Below, in pieces: positions 29,201 through 36,190 of a DNA stretch of 64,000 nucleotides. A program made the translations under genes and the position numbers. The stretch lies in NCBI RefSeq assembly GCF_900176005.1, contig NZ_LT838272.1, positions 2,561,587 through 2,625,586 of the forward strand, read 5' to 3'. The notes under the pieces were generated by a model that ran no database searches, was not told where the DNA came from, and saw only the letters and a program-made list of their open reading frames with translations. Origin of the DNA: Thermanaeromonas toyohensis ToBE. Its GTDB lineage: Bacteria > Bacillota > DSM-521 > Neomoorellales > Neomoorellaceae. Each line of letters opens with the position of its first letter. The first letter of the stretch is position 1.

Positions 29201-29245
29201 ACCGGTGCCAGCGCAAACTAATACATGGGCGCGATAGAACTCCAT
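26210..29245 (-). CDS. hydB: HydB-type NuoF flavoprotein fused to a GltD/NfnB-like NAD(P)H:FAD oxidoreductase
   Basis: A 1011-residue fusion. 1-90: thioredoxin-like [2Fe-2S] domain (C11, C16, C48, C52). About 150-480: NuoF core with FMN/NADH motifs GRGGGGFPTGLKW and CNADEGDPGAFMDRS, SLBB and a 4Fe-4S site (CGKCTPCRIGTT). About 555-640: Fer4_20-type cysteines (CQNTCPANVDVP, CGRVCHHPCEGKC). About 650-940: FAD (GSGPAGLTAAHYLALKG) and NAD(P) (IGGGNVAVDAARSARRLG) Rossmann folds ending AGGDCVSGP. Usual HydB proteins are about 600 residues, ending in ferredoxin domains. The second flavin module implies an extra electron-entry or NADPH site. It lies between the [2Fe-2S] protein and hydA. Confidence 0.92.
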   Translation of the reverse strand: MEFYRAHVLVCAGTGCTASDSQATREALIQELANRGLDREIKVIETGCFGFCRFGPNMMVYPEGVFYCTVRPEDIPELVEEHFIKGRVLERLLYKQPETEVPVSSFEEIPFFKHQLRIALRNCGVINPESIEEYIARDGYLALAKVLTEMKPIEVIEVIKKSGLRGRGGGGFPTGLKWEFAYRAPGPVKYIICNADEGDPGAFMDRSILEGDPHAVLEGMAIAGYAIGANQGYVYVRAEYPIAVQRLKIAISQAREKGLLGKNLFNSGFDFDIDIRLGAGAFVCGEETALIASIEGRRGEPRPRPPFPAISGLWGKPTVINNVETFANIPTIIRNGWEWFASIGTEKSKGTKVFALAGKIKNNGLVEVPMGTTLGTVIYDIGGGIPGGKKFKAAQTGGPSGGCIPAEHLNVPIDYESLTALGTIMGSGGLIVLDEDTCMVDLAKFFLDFVKDESCGKCTPCRIGTTRMLEILDRITKGQGQEGDIELLIELGQRIKDTALCGLGQTAPNPVLSTIRYFREEYEAHIRDKRCPASVCAALFNSPCQNTCPANVDVPVYIDLIRQRKFLEAYEVIKYENPFPVVCGRVCHHPCEGKCNRAKMDEAVAIRSLKRFAGDFALSLNGKLPKLEVAPTNGKKVAIVGSGPAGLTAAHYLALKGYQVTVFEALPVAGGMMAVGIPEYRLPKEILMAEIKNITELGVEIRTNSALGRDFTLEDLRRDGYQAIFLAIGTHRELKLDIPGEELEGVYSGVSFLRELNLGRPVDVKDKVVAVIGGGNVAVDAARSARRLGAREVYILYRRTQEDMPAIREEIHEAEKEGIHITCLTAPVAILGEKGRVKAIRCQKMRPGEFDKSGRRKPVPVEGSEFTMDVDVVIAAVGQTVDREGLPADIEVTRAGTIAVNEKTLATNLPGVFAGGDCVSGPDTVITAIASGKKAAAAIDKYLGGDGVVVPEYKVERKRTAPVLEEKTARVCSGLLPVEKRLDSFAEVELGFTEEQAVMEAARCLRCDVRD

Positions 29246-29324
29246 GACCTCCTTAACCTCCCTTGAAAGAATAGCGCTGCTTTAGAAATCAGTTGTACCG
29301 GGGATGTTATTGATTAATTAAGGG

Positions 29325-29684
29325 TTACTTATTGATCACCCAATCACCGATTATTAAGCCATTCGCAATGTGCTGGGCCACGATCTGGCGTGCCTTCCTC
29401 GCATCCACTTTGCCGTAAGTCACTTTAGGCTTGCCAGGGACAAAAACATCCACTAAGGGTTCCTGGGCACAAAGACCTATGCAGCCAGTCTGGGTAACCA
29501 CCACATCGGTGAGCCTGCGTTTACTTAACTCATCCAGGATAGCAGTCATCACTTCCCGGGCACCGGCCGCAATGCCGCAAGTACCCATACCCACCACTAC
29601 TTTAACTTTGGCCCCTTCTTCCCGCAGGGCAATAGCCTTCTGGGCCTCCTCCTTAAGCTTTAGCAGATCCTCCAGGGATTTCAT
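29325..29684 (-). CDS. [2Fe-2S] thioredoxin-like ferredoxin
   Basis: A 119-residue protein related to the N-terminal domain of HydB. Cluster ligands are in MGTCGIAAGA and TQTGCIGLCAQEP (C-x4-A rather than C-x4-C in the first pair, as in several stand-alone members). The C-terminal YGKVDARKARQIVAQHI helix is typical. Such small ferredoxins sit in most HydABC operons, presumably as an electron relay, though no role is proven. It overlaps the preceding HATPase gene by 32 bp, so translation is coupled. Confidence 0.88.
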   Translation of the reverse strand: MKSLEDLLKLKEEAQKAIALREEGAKVKVVVGMGTCGIAAGAREVMTAILDELSKRRLTDVVVTQTGCIGLCAQEPLVDVFVPGKPKVTYGKVDARKARQIVAQHIANGLIIGDWVINK

Positions 29685-30246
29685 GATTGCCCTCCACCTC
29701 CATTTGAAGTCGCCTTAAACCCTCATTAATATAGTCCTTAATCCACCTAAGAACAGGAGCTAAGTTTAGGGGGATTTCCCCCAAGATGGTTTTTACTTCC
29801 TTACTTGAGAATGTAAACTCTTTCTCATTTACCCGGTGCAAATACCAAATTTCCACCGGCTCCTCCCGGCTCAATATAGCAGCTATGGTAGCACCCATAT
29901 CCCCCAAGGGTGGACAATCCACATGGTTTAGCTGCATGGCAACGAAAACCCGCGTCCCTTCCCCTGGGCAAGATTTCACCTCTAAGAAGCCCCCGCATGC
30001 TTCCGCCGTAGCTCGGAAGAGGGGAAGACCAAGACCAACCCGCCGCGTCTTACGCGTAGTGAAAAAGGGATCTAGGCATCCCTGGGCTTCTTCCTTTTTC
30101 ATGCCCCTTCCGTTATCTTTAAGTTCAATGTACACCTGCCCAGCATCCTTATCTTCAACGATGTGCAGTTCAAGAACAGAGGCTCCCGCTGCGAGGGAAT
30201 TTTCCATAAGATCTAGGATGTGTAAGGCCAGCTCTTCCATCCCCAT
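29653..30246 (-). CDS. Stand-alone histidine-kinase-like ATPase (HATPase_c) of the hydrogenase operon
   Basis: GHKL ATPase with an N-box (HILDLMENSLAAG), G1 box (ELKDNGRGM), F box (FFTTRKTRRVGLGL) and G2-like GEGTRVFVAM. There is no dimerisation/phosphoacceptor His domain, receiver or membrane helix, so it cannot be a classical sensor kinase by itself. It may phosphorylate a partner or act as an anti-sigma-like switch. The C-terminal 90 residues are of unknown fold. It overlaps the ferredoxin gene and follows hydC by 11 bp. Confidence 0.85.
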   Translation of the reverse strand: MGMEELALHILDLMENSLAAGASVLELHIVEDKDAGQVYIELKDNGRGMKKEEAQGCLDPFFTTRKTRRVGLGLPLFRATAEACGGFLEVKSCPGEGTRVFVAMQLNHVDCPPLGDMGATIAAILSREEPVEIWYLHRVNEKEFTFSSKEVKTILGEIPLNLAPVLRWIKDYINEGLRRLQMEVEGNHEIPGGSAKA

Positions 30247-30257
30247 AGTTCCCTTTT

Positions 30258-30734
30258 TTACTTATAAGATTTAAGTACCTCGACAGCCGTATCCGGCTTA
30301 AGAAGCCCATGGGCGCGCTTGTTAACCATCATAACCGGACCTAAGCCGCAGGCTCCCAAACACCGCACTACTTCCAGGGAAAAGCGGCCATCATCGGTAC
30401 TATCCCCGGGTTTGATGCCCAGTTCTTTTTCCAGCCTTTCCAAGATCTCCGGAGACCCCTTAACATAGCAAGCCGTGCCCTTGCACACAGAAATTTGATA
30501 TTTGCCCTTAGGCTTGGTGGTAAAATGGGAATAAAAGGAAACTACGCTGTAAACCTCGCTCAAAGAAACTCCCAGGCCATCGGCTATAGCCATCTGCACC
30601 TGTTTAGGCAGATAACCGATGAGCTCTTGGGCTTGGTGAAGCACCTCAATAAGGGCTGAAGGTTGGCCGCGGTGAGCATCGATAATTTGTTCCAATTGCT
30701 CCCACTTCTCTTCACATTGACAAGGTTGCATCAA
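30258..30734 (-). CDS. hydC: HydC, NuoE-like [2Fe-2S] subunit of the hydrogenase
   Basis: A 158-residue subunit of the 24-kDa NADH dehydrogenase family. Conserved stretches are the helical N-terminus, YSVVSFYSHFTTKPKG, the cluster ligands in CKGTACYVKGS and EVVRCLGACGLGPVMMVN. It links HydB's flavin module to HydA. The order DRTGG-hydC-HATPase-Fd-hydB-hydA matches hydrogenase operons of thermophilic Clostridia. Confidence 0.93.
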   Translation of the reverse strand: MMQPCQCEEKWEQLEQIIDAHRGQPSALIEVLHQAQELIGYLPKQVQMAIADGLGVSLSEVYSVVSFYSHFTTKPKGKYQISVCKGTACYVKGSPEILERLEKELGIKPGDSTDDGRFSLEVVRCLGACGLGPVMMVNKRAHGLLKPDTAVEVLKSYK

Positions 30735-30764
30735 GTGAAAAACCTCCTTTTCACGAAATAAAGC

Positions 30765-31100
30765 TTAAAAATTGAGCAGCTTATACAGTTCCCCCGCCAC
30801 AATAAACGTGTTTTCCTTTGTAGTTAAGATGGGTATCCCTTCGGCATCAGCGCGTCGGCGAGTAGCCTCTTCGGGGTCGCGCCCGCTGGTTACTACTATC
30901 CCTGCAGCATCCACCAGAAGGGCTACGGCTACTATGTTTTCATGGGTTTGAAGGGTAACCCACAAGCACCCGGGAGGTGCGTGGGCGATAACTGCACTCA
31001 AAAGATCCGCCGCGTAACCAGCTAGTACTTCCCTCTCCAAACCCTGGTATCCGGCTACCACTTGTAAACCCAAGCGCGAGGCTATCTCCCCTACCTTCAT
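30765..31100 (-). CDS. DRTGG-domain protein
   Basis: A 111-residue single-domain DRTGG protein beginning MKVGEIASRLGLQVVAGYQGLEREV, with the AGYAADLLSAVIAHAPPGCLWVTLQTHENIVAVALL core and a terminal ADAEGIPILTTKENTF segment. DRTGG domains occur fused to CBS modules and in regulatory proteins, often proposed as ligand sensors; their ligand is not established here. It overlaps the upstream hydrogenase-like gene by 4 bp. Confidence 0.85.
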   Translation of the reverse strand: MKVGEIASRLGLQVVAGYQGLEREVLAGYAADLLSAVIAHAPPGCLWVTLQTHENIVAVALLVDAAGIVVTSGRDPEEATRRRADAEGIPILTTKENTFIVAGELYKLLNF

Positions 31101-32422
31101 GGGAGGTCTCTGCTCCTTTCTGGCTCGGCCATAGAGGGCGGGAGCTTCCTAGCCAACTCCGCAACTTCCTCTGCCAGTACACGCACCCTTTCCCGGAGAA
31201 GAAAAATACAATCTGTATCCACCGCATAGCCCCGTACTATATCTTCAGCTAAGGCTCGGCAATTGGGGGAGCCGCAGGCCCCGCAGTCTAGGCCAGGAAG
31301 AAGCTTCACCGTTTCCTCCAGCCGTTGCATTTTAAGAAGAGCACTGGCAATATCTTCATCTAAGCGTAAGGCTGGACGAGGCTCCAAATCCTTTTCCCTC
31401 CACCAACTCCCCCGGGCTGCCATATCAGCTAGAATTTTTTCTTCAACCTTTTGCTTAGGCAAGGCTTGAAGTAACTCCCCTAGCCGCCGTTTAGCCTCAT
31501 AAGGGTTGCTCACCATTAAGGCCCCTCCCACGCAACCGCCCGGGCACGCCTGGGCTTCCAGATAATCGAAAGGTTCCAGTTGCCCCTTTTCCATAGCTTC
31601 CAATACTTCGATAACATGGTGAATACCATCTACCTCTAAAAGCTTCCCGTACCCCAGGGCTGCGTTTTCTCCACCGCTTCTCCCCCATCCCACCCCATAG
31701 GCCCCCGCTTGAGCTTCCAGGCTCTTCGCCTCTTTAAGGGCTTCGCGAACTTGGCCATATATGGAGAGAATGGGAATAACGCCATCGATCAGTCTTTCCC
31801 CTGCCCCTTGAGTCTGGCGAACAGCAGTAATCTTAGCTGGGCAGGGAGAAAGGAAAAACACTCCAATATTTTCTGGGGGTAACCCCGTGCGGGTGGTGGC
31901 TTCTAACCGTGCGAGACGTGCGGCAACATTGACCGGTGGCTCCACCGGTACCACATGATTAATAAGAGAAGGAAACCGGACCTGGATTAGACTCACTACC
32001 GCCGGGCAGGCTGCAGAAATCATAGGCCGCGGCCGGTCAAGATCTTGTAAAAGCTTTCGCGTAGCCCAGGATACTGCTTCTGCTGCTAGGGCCACTTCAA
32101 AAACGGCATTAAAGCCGATTTTAAGGAGAGCCCCTAAAATCTGAGGTATACCGCCAGACGCCTGGAATTGGGAATAAAAGGATGGAGCAGGTAACGCTAC
32201 TACATAGGAAAAATTATATATTGCCTCCAGGCTATCACCCACAGCTATCTTGGCATGGTTAGGGCAAACCCGAATACACTCTCCACAGTCAATACACCGC
32301 TCTTCTATGATCTGGGCCTTTCCGTCCCGCACCCGGATAGCTTCGGTAGGGCAACGCTTTATGCAGTTAGTGCAACCCTTACACTTATCCCGATCCAGGC
32401 GGACGGAATGAAAGTATTCCAT
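31097..32422 (-). CDS. [FeFe]-hydrogenase-like Fe-S protein (non-catalytic or sensory)
   Basis: Two ferredoxin motifs at the N-terminus (CKGCTNCIKRCP, CIDCGECIRVCP), a hydrogenase large-subunit-like domain (about 75-320), and a C-terminal 4Fe-4S domain (DCGACGSPNCRALAED). H-cluster motifs are altered: SAACPAVV in place of TSCxPGW, SPCPAKITAV in place of MPCxxKxxE, and ACPGGCVGGALM without the GGGQ end. Cluster-binding cysteines are kept but residues for proton transfer and the active-site pocket are not, suggesting a redox or H2 sensor rather than a hydrogenase. It follows the RsbW-like gene closely and overlaps the DRTGG gene. Confidence 0.88.
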   Translation of the reverse strand: MEYFHSVRLDRDKCKGCTNCIKRCPTEAIRVRDGKAQIIEERCIDCGECIRVCPNHAKIAVGDSLEAIYNFSYVVALPAPSFYSQFQASGGIPQILGALLKIGFNAVFEVALAAEAVSWATRKLLQDLDRPRPMISAACPAVVSLIQVRFPSLINHVVPVEPPVNVAARLARLEATTRTGLPPENIGVFFLSPCPAKITAVRQTQGAGERLIDGVIPILSIYGQVREALKEAKSLEAQAGAYGVGWGRSGGENAALGYGKLLEVDGIHHVIEVLEAMEKGQLEPFDYLEAQACPGGCVGGALMVSNPYEAKRRLGELLQALPKQKVEEKILADMAARGSWWREKDLEPRPALRLDEDIASALLKMQRLEETVKLLPGLDCGACGSPNCRALAEDIVRGYAVDTDCIFLLRERVRVLAEEVAELARKLPPSMAEPERSRDLP

Positions 32423-32433
32423 CCTCCTCTACC

Positions 32434-32889
32434 TCAATCCCGGAAACCCGTAGGATAAAATTCTATGTGTAAAGAAGTCCCCCGGCCAACCTCCGATTTT
32501 ATCTCTAACACATCAGCACATGCCTTAATATTAGGCAACCCCATTCCTGCCCCGAACCCCATTTCCCGCACTTCCGGGGGTGCCGTAGAGTATCCTTCTT
32601 GCATGGCTAGTTCAATATCGGGAATACCAGGGCCTTCATCCTCGGCTACAAGGACTATTTTTTGCGGTTCTATCTTAACCCTTAGTTCCCCCCGGTAAGC
32701 ATGGATTATCACATTAGTTTCCGCTTCAAAGGTAGCCACGGCCACCCGCCTAACTAGCTCCGGGGAAAACCCTACCTGTTGTAGTACTCGTTTTAACTTC
32801 CCGGCCACCTCTCCAGCGGCCTTAAAATTCCTACCCTGGACAGGATATACCAGCTCCAGGAGCAATGGCGCTTCACCAAGCTTTACCAA
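32434..32889 (-). CDS. RsbW-like anti-sigma/serine kinase ATPase
   Basis: A 151-residue GHKL ATPase of the anti-sigma-factor type. It has the N-box FEAETNVIIHAY, EDEGPGIPDIELAM and GMGLPNIK plus the final GRGTSLHI. Family members bind a sigma factor or phosphorylate an anti-anti-sigma serine. No sigma or STAS gene accompanies it in this window, so the partner is unknown. It is the first gene of the hydrogenase operon; a TTG start at 32889, with a Rex-like site 18 bases upstream and a sigma-54-like promoter farther up. Confidence 0.85.
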   Translation of the reverse strand: MVKLGEAPLLLELVYPVQGRNFKAAGEVAGKLKRVLQQVGFSPELVRRVAVATFEAETNVIIHAYRGELRVKIEPQKIVLVAEDEGPGIPDIELAMQEGYSTAPPEVREMGFGAGMGLPNIKACADVLEIKSEVGRGTSLHIEFYPTGFRD

Positions 32890-32906
32890 TTAACTCTTAA
32901 GGTGAC

Positions 32907-32922
32907 TGTGAACTCATTCACA
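32907..32922. promoter_or_regulatory. Rex-like operator upstream of the hydrogenase operon
   Basis: Perfect inverted repeat TGTGAA-n4-TTCACA, one flanking base short of the Firmicute Rex consensus TTGTGAA-n4-TTCACAA. Located between the promoter region and the first codon, so NADH-sensitive repression by a roadblock is plausible. Confidence 0.6.
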
Positions 32923-32963
32923 TTTCATCTTATTCGCTATCCCCTTCTTATTTCCTCCCTAAA

Positions 32964-32978
32964 GCAACAAAATTCCCT
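32964..32978 (-). promoter_or_regulatory. Possible sigma-54 promoter of the hydrogenase operon
   Basis: Minus-strand -24 like AGGGAA and -12 TTGCT with the required 10 bases between GG (32977-32976) and GC (32965-32964). Three of six -24 positions differ from TGGCAC, so it is weak alone; the neighbouring sigma-54 activator makes it worth noting. Confidence 0.4.
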
Positions 32979-33024
32979 GTATTTGTTCAAATCAACGAAC
33001 ATCTTTGTCCAAAAATATAGACGT

Positions 33025-34080
33025 TCAATTTTCTGTGAGGGGTCGTAGAGCGTGACCTGGACCCCGGCCTATCCGACGGCCCAAAGAGTGGATCATCCCT
33101 TCCAGGCAATAACGGCAATCCGCAGGTTCTTCATTGACACATATCTTGCCAGGGTAAATCTGGTAGTCTCCCCGGTACTTCCTGGGGGTAAGATTCGGCA
33201 TAACTACGTTCGCACCACGCTGGAGGGCGAGCTGCCGACCATTAGGTGACAAAGTACCTACAGCGGTGGTAGCTGGTAGATGGGCCCATGGTAAGACCAG
33301 ACGAGCCACAGCCAATACCCGGTAGGTCAATTCCAAGCTACCAGCCGGATAACTTCCTAAGGGAGTGTCTGGATGGGGGATAAAGGGACCTATGCCTGCC
33401 ATCTCTACCCTAAGCTTACGTAAAAGGAGAAGATCATCGGCCAGATCTTCCAAGGTCTGGCCGGGAAGGCCTACGATGTTTCCCGAGCCCACCTGGTAAC
33501 CTAGCTCCCGTAGCCACTGTAGGCAGGTTATCCGTTCCTCCCAGCTCATGCCGGGATGCAGCCTATGATAAAGCCTAGGATTAGCCGTTTCATGCTTAAG
33601 GAGGTACCGGTCAGCGCCAGCCTCGCGCCAAAGGGCATACTCCTCCCGCGATCTTTCTCCCACGCAAAGGGTCACCGCCAGACCCATTCCCTTAATAGTA
33701 GCTACTAACTCGGCTAGCATCTCTGCCGAATACCACGTATCTTCTCCGGACTGGAGCACTACTGTACCATAGCCCAGCTCCACGGCCATCCGGGCGCTCT
33801 TAAGGATCTCCTCTTTTTCCATGCGGTAGCGCCGCAGACGCCTATTATCCGCCCGTAGTCCACAATAGTGGCAAAGCCGCCGGCAGTGGTTAGAAAATTC
33901 TATGACCCCCCGCAAGTGTACCTCTTCACCTACATACCGGGCGCGGAAGTTATCGGCCTCCCGGTAAAGGGCCTCCTCTTCTTCACCGGGCCGAGCTGAA
34001 AGAAGGATTATAAGAGAGGCTTTGTCAGGTTCCTCCCCTTGTATTATCCTAGATAGAGCAGTAGCAAATTCCTTACGCAA
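33025..34080 (-). CDS. hydE: [FeFe]-hydrogenase maturase HydE (radical SAM)
   Basis: Radical SAM enzyme needed to build the 2Fe subcluster. The SAM-binding CX3CX2C motif lies in SNHCRRLCHYCGLR (about residue 60). It also shows VLQSGEDTWY, the GIGPFIPHPDTPLG loop and a C-terminal CRYCLEG motif. 351 residues is usual. TTG start. It belongs with the TM1266-like gene and hydG in one minus-strand unit, hydG first. Confidence 0.93.
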   Translation of the reverse strand: MRKEFATALSRIIQGEEPDKASLIILLSARPGEEEEALYREADNFRARYVGEEVHLRGVIEFSNHCRRLCHYCGLRADNRRLRRYRMEKEEILKSARMAVELGYGTVVLQSGEDTWYSAEMLAELVATIKGMGLAVTLCVGERSREEYALWREAGADRYLLKHETANPRLYHRLHPGMSWEERITCLQWLRELGYQVGSGNIVGLPGQTLEDLADDLLLLRKLRVEMAGIGPFIPHPDTPLGSYPAGSLELTYRVLAVARLVLPWAHLPATTAVGTLSPNGRQLALQRGANVVMPNLTPRKYRGDYQIYPGKICVNEEPADCRYCLEGMIHSLGRRIGRGPGHALRPLTEN

Positions 34081-34157
34081 AAGTTTTCACCTCACTTTCC
34101 TGTCAAGACTACTATAAACCCCTCCCCTTTCACATCAGCACGCTATCGCGTTTCACC

Positions 34158-34406
34158 TCATTTTCCCGTTAGGGCTGCCCGTACCTTTACCCCCGGTAGG
34201 CTCCCCAACTTGCCCGTAAGAGCACCCACAACATCTGTACTTCCATCCACAATCAAAGCGATGACCGCTACCCCTCTCTCGCGATAAGGGACACCCATAC
34301 GGCCCACAATATAGTCGCCGTAATCGCTTAAGACAGCATTTACCCGCGCCGCTACCGCTTCCCGATCTTCTATAACTATCCCTATAACACCAATCCTCCG
34401 CTCCAC
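34158..34406 (-). CDS. TM1266-family putative iron-only hydrogenase regulator
   Basis: An 82-residue ACT/NikR-C-like protein beginning MERRIGVIGIVIEDREAVAARV, with GDYIVGRMGVPYRERGVAVIALIVDG and a terminal PGVKVRAALTGK. These are characteristic of the TM1266 family, annotated as a regulator of [FeFe]-hydrogenase maturation and nearly always between hydG and hydE, as here. No DNA-binding domain is visible, so it may regulate by protein contact or by binding a ligand. Function is inferred from context. Confidence 0.9.
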   Translation of the reverse strand: MERRIGVIGIVIEDREAVAARVNAVLSDYGDYIVGRMGVPYRERGVAVIALIVDGSTDVVGALTGKLGSLPGVKVRAALTGK

Positions 34407-34478
34407 CTGGTCAATACTCCTCCCTTCTACAAAGGTTCTACTTAGCCGTGGATATTTGCTGCGCCTTCTGAATGGCCT

Positions 34479-35891
34479 TTAAAAATAAAGGTCTCGTTCG
34501 CCCTCTTCTATGCGCTTAAGCCTCCTTAGGGTTTCTTTACGCACAGCTTCATTAGGTATCTCCTCAAGATGTCGACTTATGATTTCCTCGCCTATCTTAC
34601 GCGTCTCTGGAGTAGCATAATCAAGGAGGTATTCTTTAAAGGTCAGGAGGGCATTAGGCTGGCATACGTTCTGGATCTCGCCTGATTTGGCCAGAGCCAT
34701 AAAACGCTCCCCCGTGCGGCCCCGCCGGTAACAAGCAGTACAATAGCTGGGCAGATAACCCCGCTGACACAGATCCCTAATAACCTCGTCGGGATGCCGA
34801 CGATCTTCCACTTCAAATTGGGGCGTTTCCTCTTGTACCTGGGTATAATGCCGCCCATAGCCACCTACCCCTGTACAGGAGCCCGCGCTGAGCTGGGAAA
34901 CTCCTAGCCTAAACAGTACAGTCCGAAATTCAGGGCTTTCCCTGGTGGAAAGGATAAGTCCTGTATAGGGCACCGCTAAGCGGATTACTGCCACAGCCTT
35001 TTTAAACTCCTCATCAGAAACCAAGAAAGGAAAATCCTCAAGGGATACGCCCTTAGCCGGGCGTAGACGTGGGACAGATATGGTATGGGGGCCTACTCCG
35101 AAGGTTTTCTCGAGGTGTCTTGCGTGATAAAGAAGGCCTAGCACCTCGAATTTATAGTCATAAAGTCCGAACAATACTCCTAGCCCTACATCATCAATCC
35201 CTGCTTCCATAGCCCTGTCCATGGCCGTAGTATGCCAGTCGTAATCGGCTTTAGGACCGGAAGGATGCATATATTCATAAGTGGGTCGATGGTAAGTCTC
35301 CTGGAAGAGCACATAAGTACCGATACCTGCTTTTTTAAGCTCCCGGTACTCATCCACCGTGGTAGCAGCGATGTTTACATTCACCCGGCGTATATTTCCG
35401 TTTTTTTCCGTTATCCGGTATATCCGGCGGATAACTTCCACCACATAATCCAAAGGACAATTTTGAGGGTCTTCCCCCGCCTCTACAGCCAGACGTTTAT
35501 GTCCAAGGGATTCTAAAATCCGTACCTCCCGTTCCAATTCATCCCAAGCGAGGCGACGTCTAGTGAACTTATTATCCCGGCGATACCCGCAATACCGGCA
35601 GTTATTAATGCAATAGTCACTAATATATAGCGGAGCAAAAAGCACCATGCGCTTCCCATAGATCTTTTCTTTTATCTCCCCTGCAACAGCAAAAATCCTT
35701 TTCCACAAGGCTTTCTCTTTGGCCTGAAGCAACACTGCTACTTCATTAGGCTCAAGGCCTTTGGCTTCCCGGGCTTTCTCCACAATTTTTTCGGCTAACT
35801 CAGAAGGTGCACCTAAAGCTTCCGCCAACAGCCCTTCGATCTCTTCCTGAGGTATAAAATCTACCTGGTAATTATGCCTCGGAATATACAT
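34479..35891 (-). CDS. hydG: [FeFe]-hydrogenase maturase HydG (radical SAM tyrosine lyase)
   Basis: Splits tyrosine to give CO and CN for the H-cluster. SAM-cluster motif CX3CX2C in SDYCINNCRYCGYRRDN (about residue 95). C-terminal second-cluster motif in CTACYRRGRTG. Other marks are LAVEAGEDP, VNVNIAATT, and LGVLFGLYDYKFE. A 470-residue protein of normal length. AAGGAGGGA lies 10 bases before the ATG. The third maturase HydF (GTPase) is not in the window. The gene follows a long attenuator leader. Confidence 0.96.
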   Translation of the reverse strand: MYIPRHNYQVDFIPQEEIEGLLAEALGAPSELAEKIVEKAREAKGLEPNEVAVLLQAKEKALWKRIFAVAGEIKEKIYGKRMVLFAPLYISDYCINNCRYCGYRRDNKFTRRRLAWDELEREVRILESLGHKRLAVEAGEDPQNCPLDYVVEVIRRIYRITEKNGNIRRVNVNIAATTVDEYRELKKAGIGTYVLFQETYHRPTYEYMHPSGPKADYDWHTTAMDRAMEAGIDDVGLGVLFGLYDYKFEVLGLLYHARHLEKTFGVGPHTISVPRLRPAKGVSLEDFPFLVSDEEFKKAVAVIRLAVPYTGLILSTRESPEFRTVLFRLGVSQLSAGSCTGVGGYGRHYTQVQEETPQFEVEDRRHPDEVIRDLCQRGYLPSYCTACYRRGRTGERFMALAKSGEIQNVCQPNALLTFKEYLLDYATPETRKIGEEIISRHLEEIPNEAVRKETLRRLKRIEEGERDLYF

Positions 35892-35910
35892 TCTATTCTC
35901 GTCCCTCCTT

Positions 35911-35958
35911 ACTAAAAATAAAAAAGCTTACCCACTACCTGGGAATAGCTGGGTAAGC
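35911..35958 (-). terminator. Intrinsic terminator in the hydG leader
   Basis: Minus strand: GCTTACCCA/TGGGTAAGC 9-bp stem (35926-35934 with 35950-35958), extended by a CTA/TAG inner stem, followed by a T-rich tail. It ends about 20 bases before hydG, so it would stop hydG transcription unless bypassed. Confidence 0.8.
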
Positions 35959-36190
35959 CCTTGTTACCCATAATCCATATCCTTTCCCTCCCCTTGATAT
36001 TCAGGACCCCATGGAAGCTTAAGGTCAGAGACTTGCTCTTCCCTGGTTCCCCTCATCGCAGGATTAAGGTCTCCATCCTCCCAGGCGGGCATCCCTAGCC
36101 TAAATTTGTCGCCAAATTAATACCTCTGTTAATACTTCTGTCGCTAGGATAACCCTTTCGAGTTTGGCTACCCTTAACCCACCCAGTCAG
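35950..36190 (-). promoter_or_regulatory. Putative attenuator/riboswitch leader of the hydG operon
   Basis: The hydG leader (up to about 300 nt) ends in the terminator at 35911-35958. The 5' arm of that terminator is also complementary to TGGGTAA (antiterminator: arms 35950-35956 and 35964-35970), so the two hairpins are mutually exclusive. Upstream RNA shows several local stems (CCTAGC/GCTAGG at 36094-36149, and AGAG/CTCT) and purine-rich GGGGAACC and ATGGGGTCCTGAAT. A weak minus-strand promoter-like pair at 36204-36233 may start it. No known class was recognised. The rest of the ~590-base gap, to the + strand promoter at 36381-36408, holds no gene. Confidence 0.6.

Noticed and set aside
36117-36140. 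Two tandem 12-mers (TTAATACCTCTG, TTAATACTTCTG) as the start of a repeat array.
   Set aside because: Only two units, no spacer pattern, so no CRISPR or larger array.
35950-36190. Resemblance of the hydG leader to the ydaO/yuaA c-di-AMP riboswitch (CTTAATC, GGGGAACCA, ATGGGGT and TGAAT blocks in order).
   Set aside because: The 3' conserved blocks (CAGCTAAC-type) and P1 partner are absent; the leader's end is a plain terminator. The similarity may be chance.
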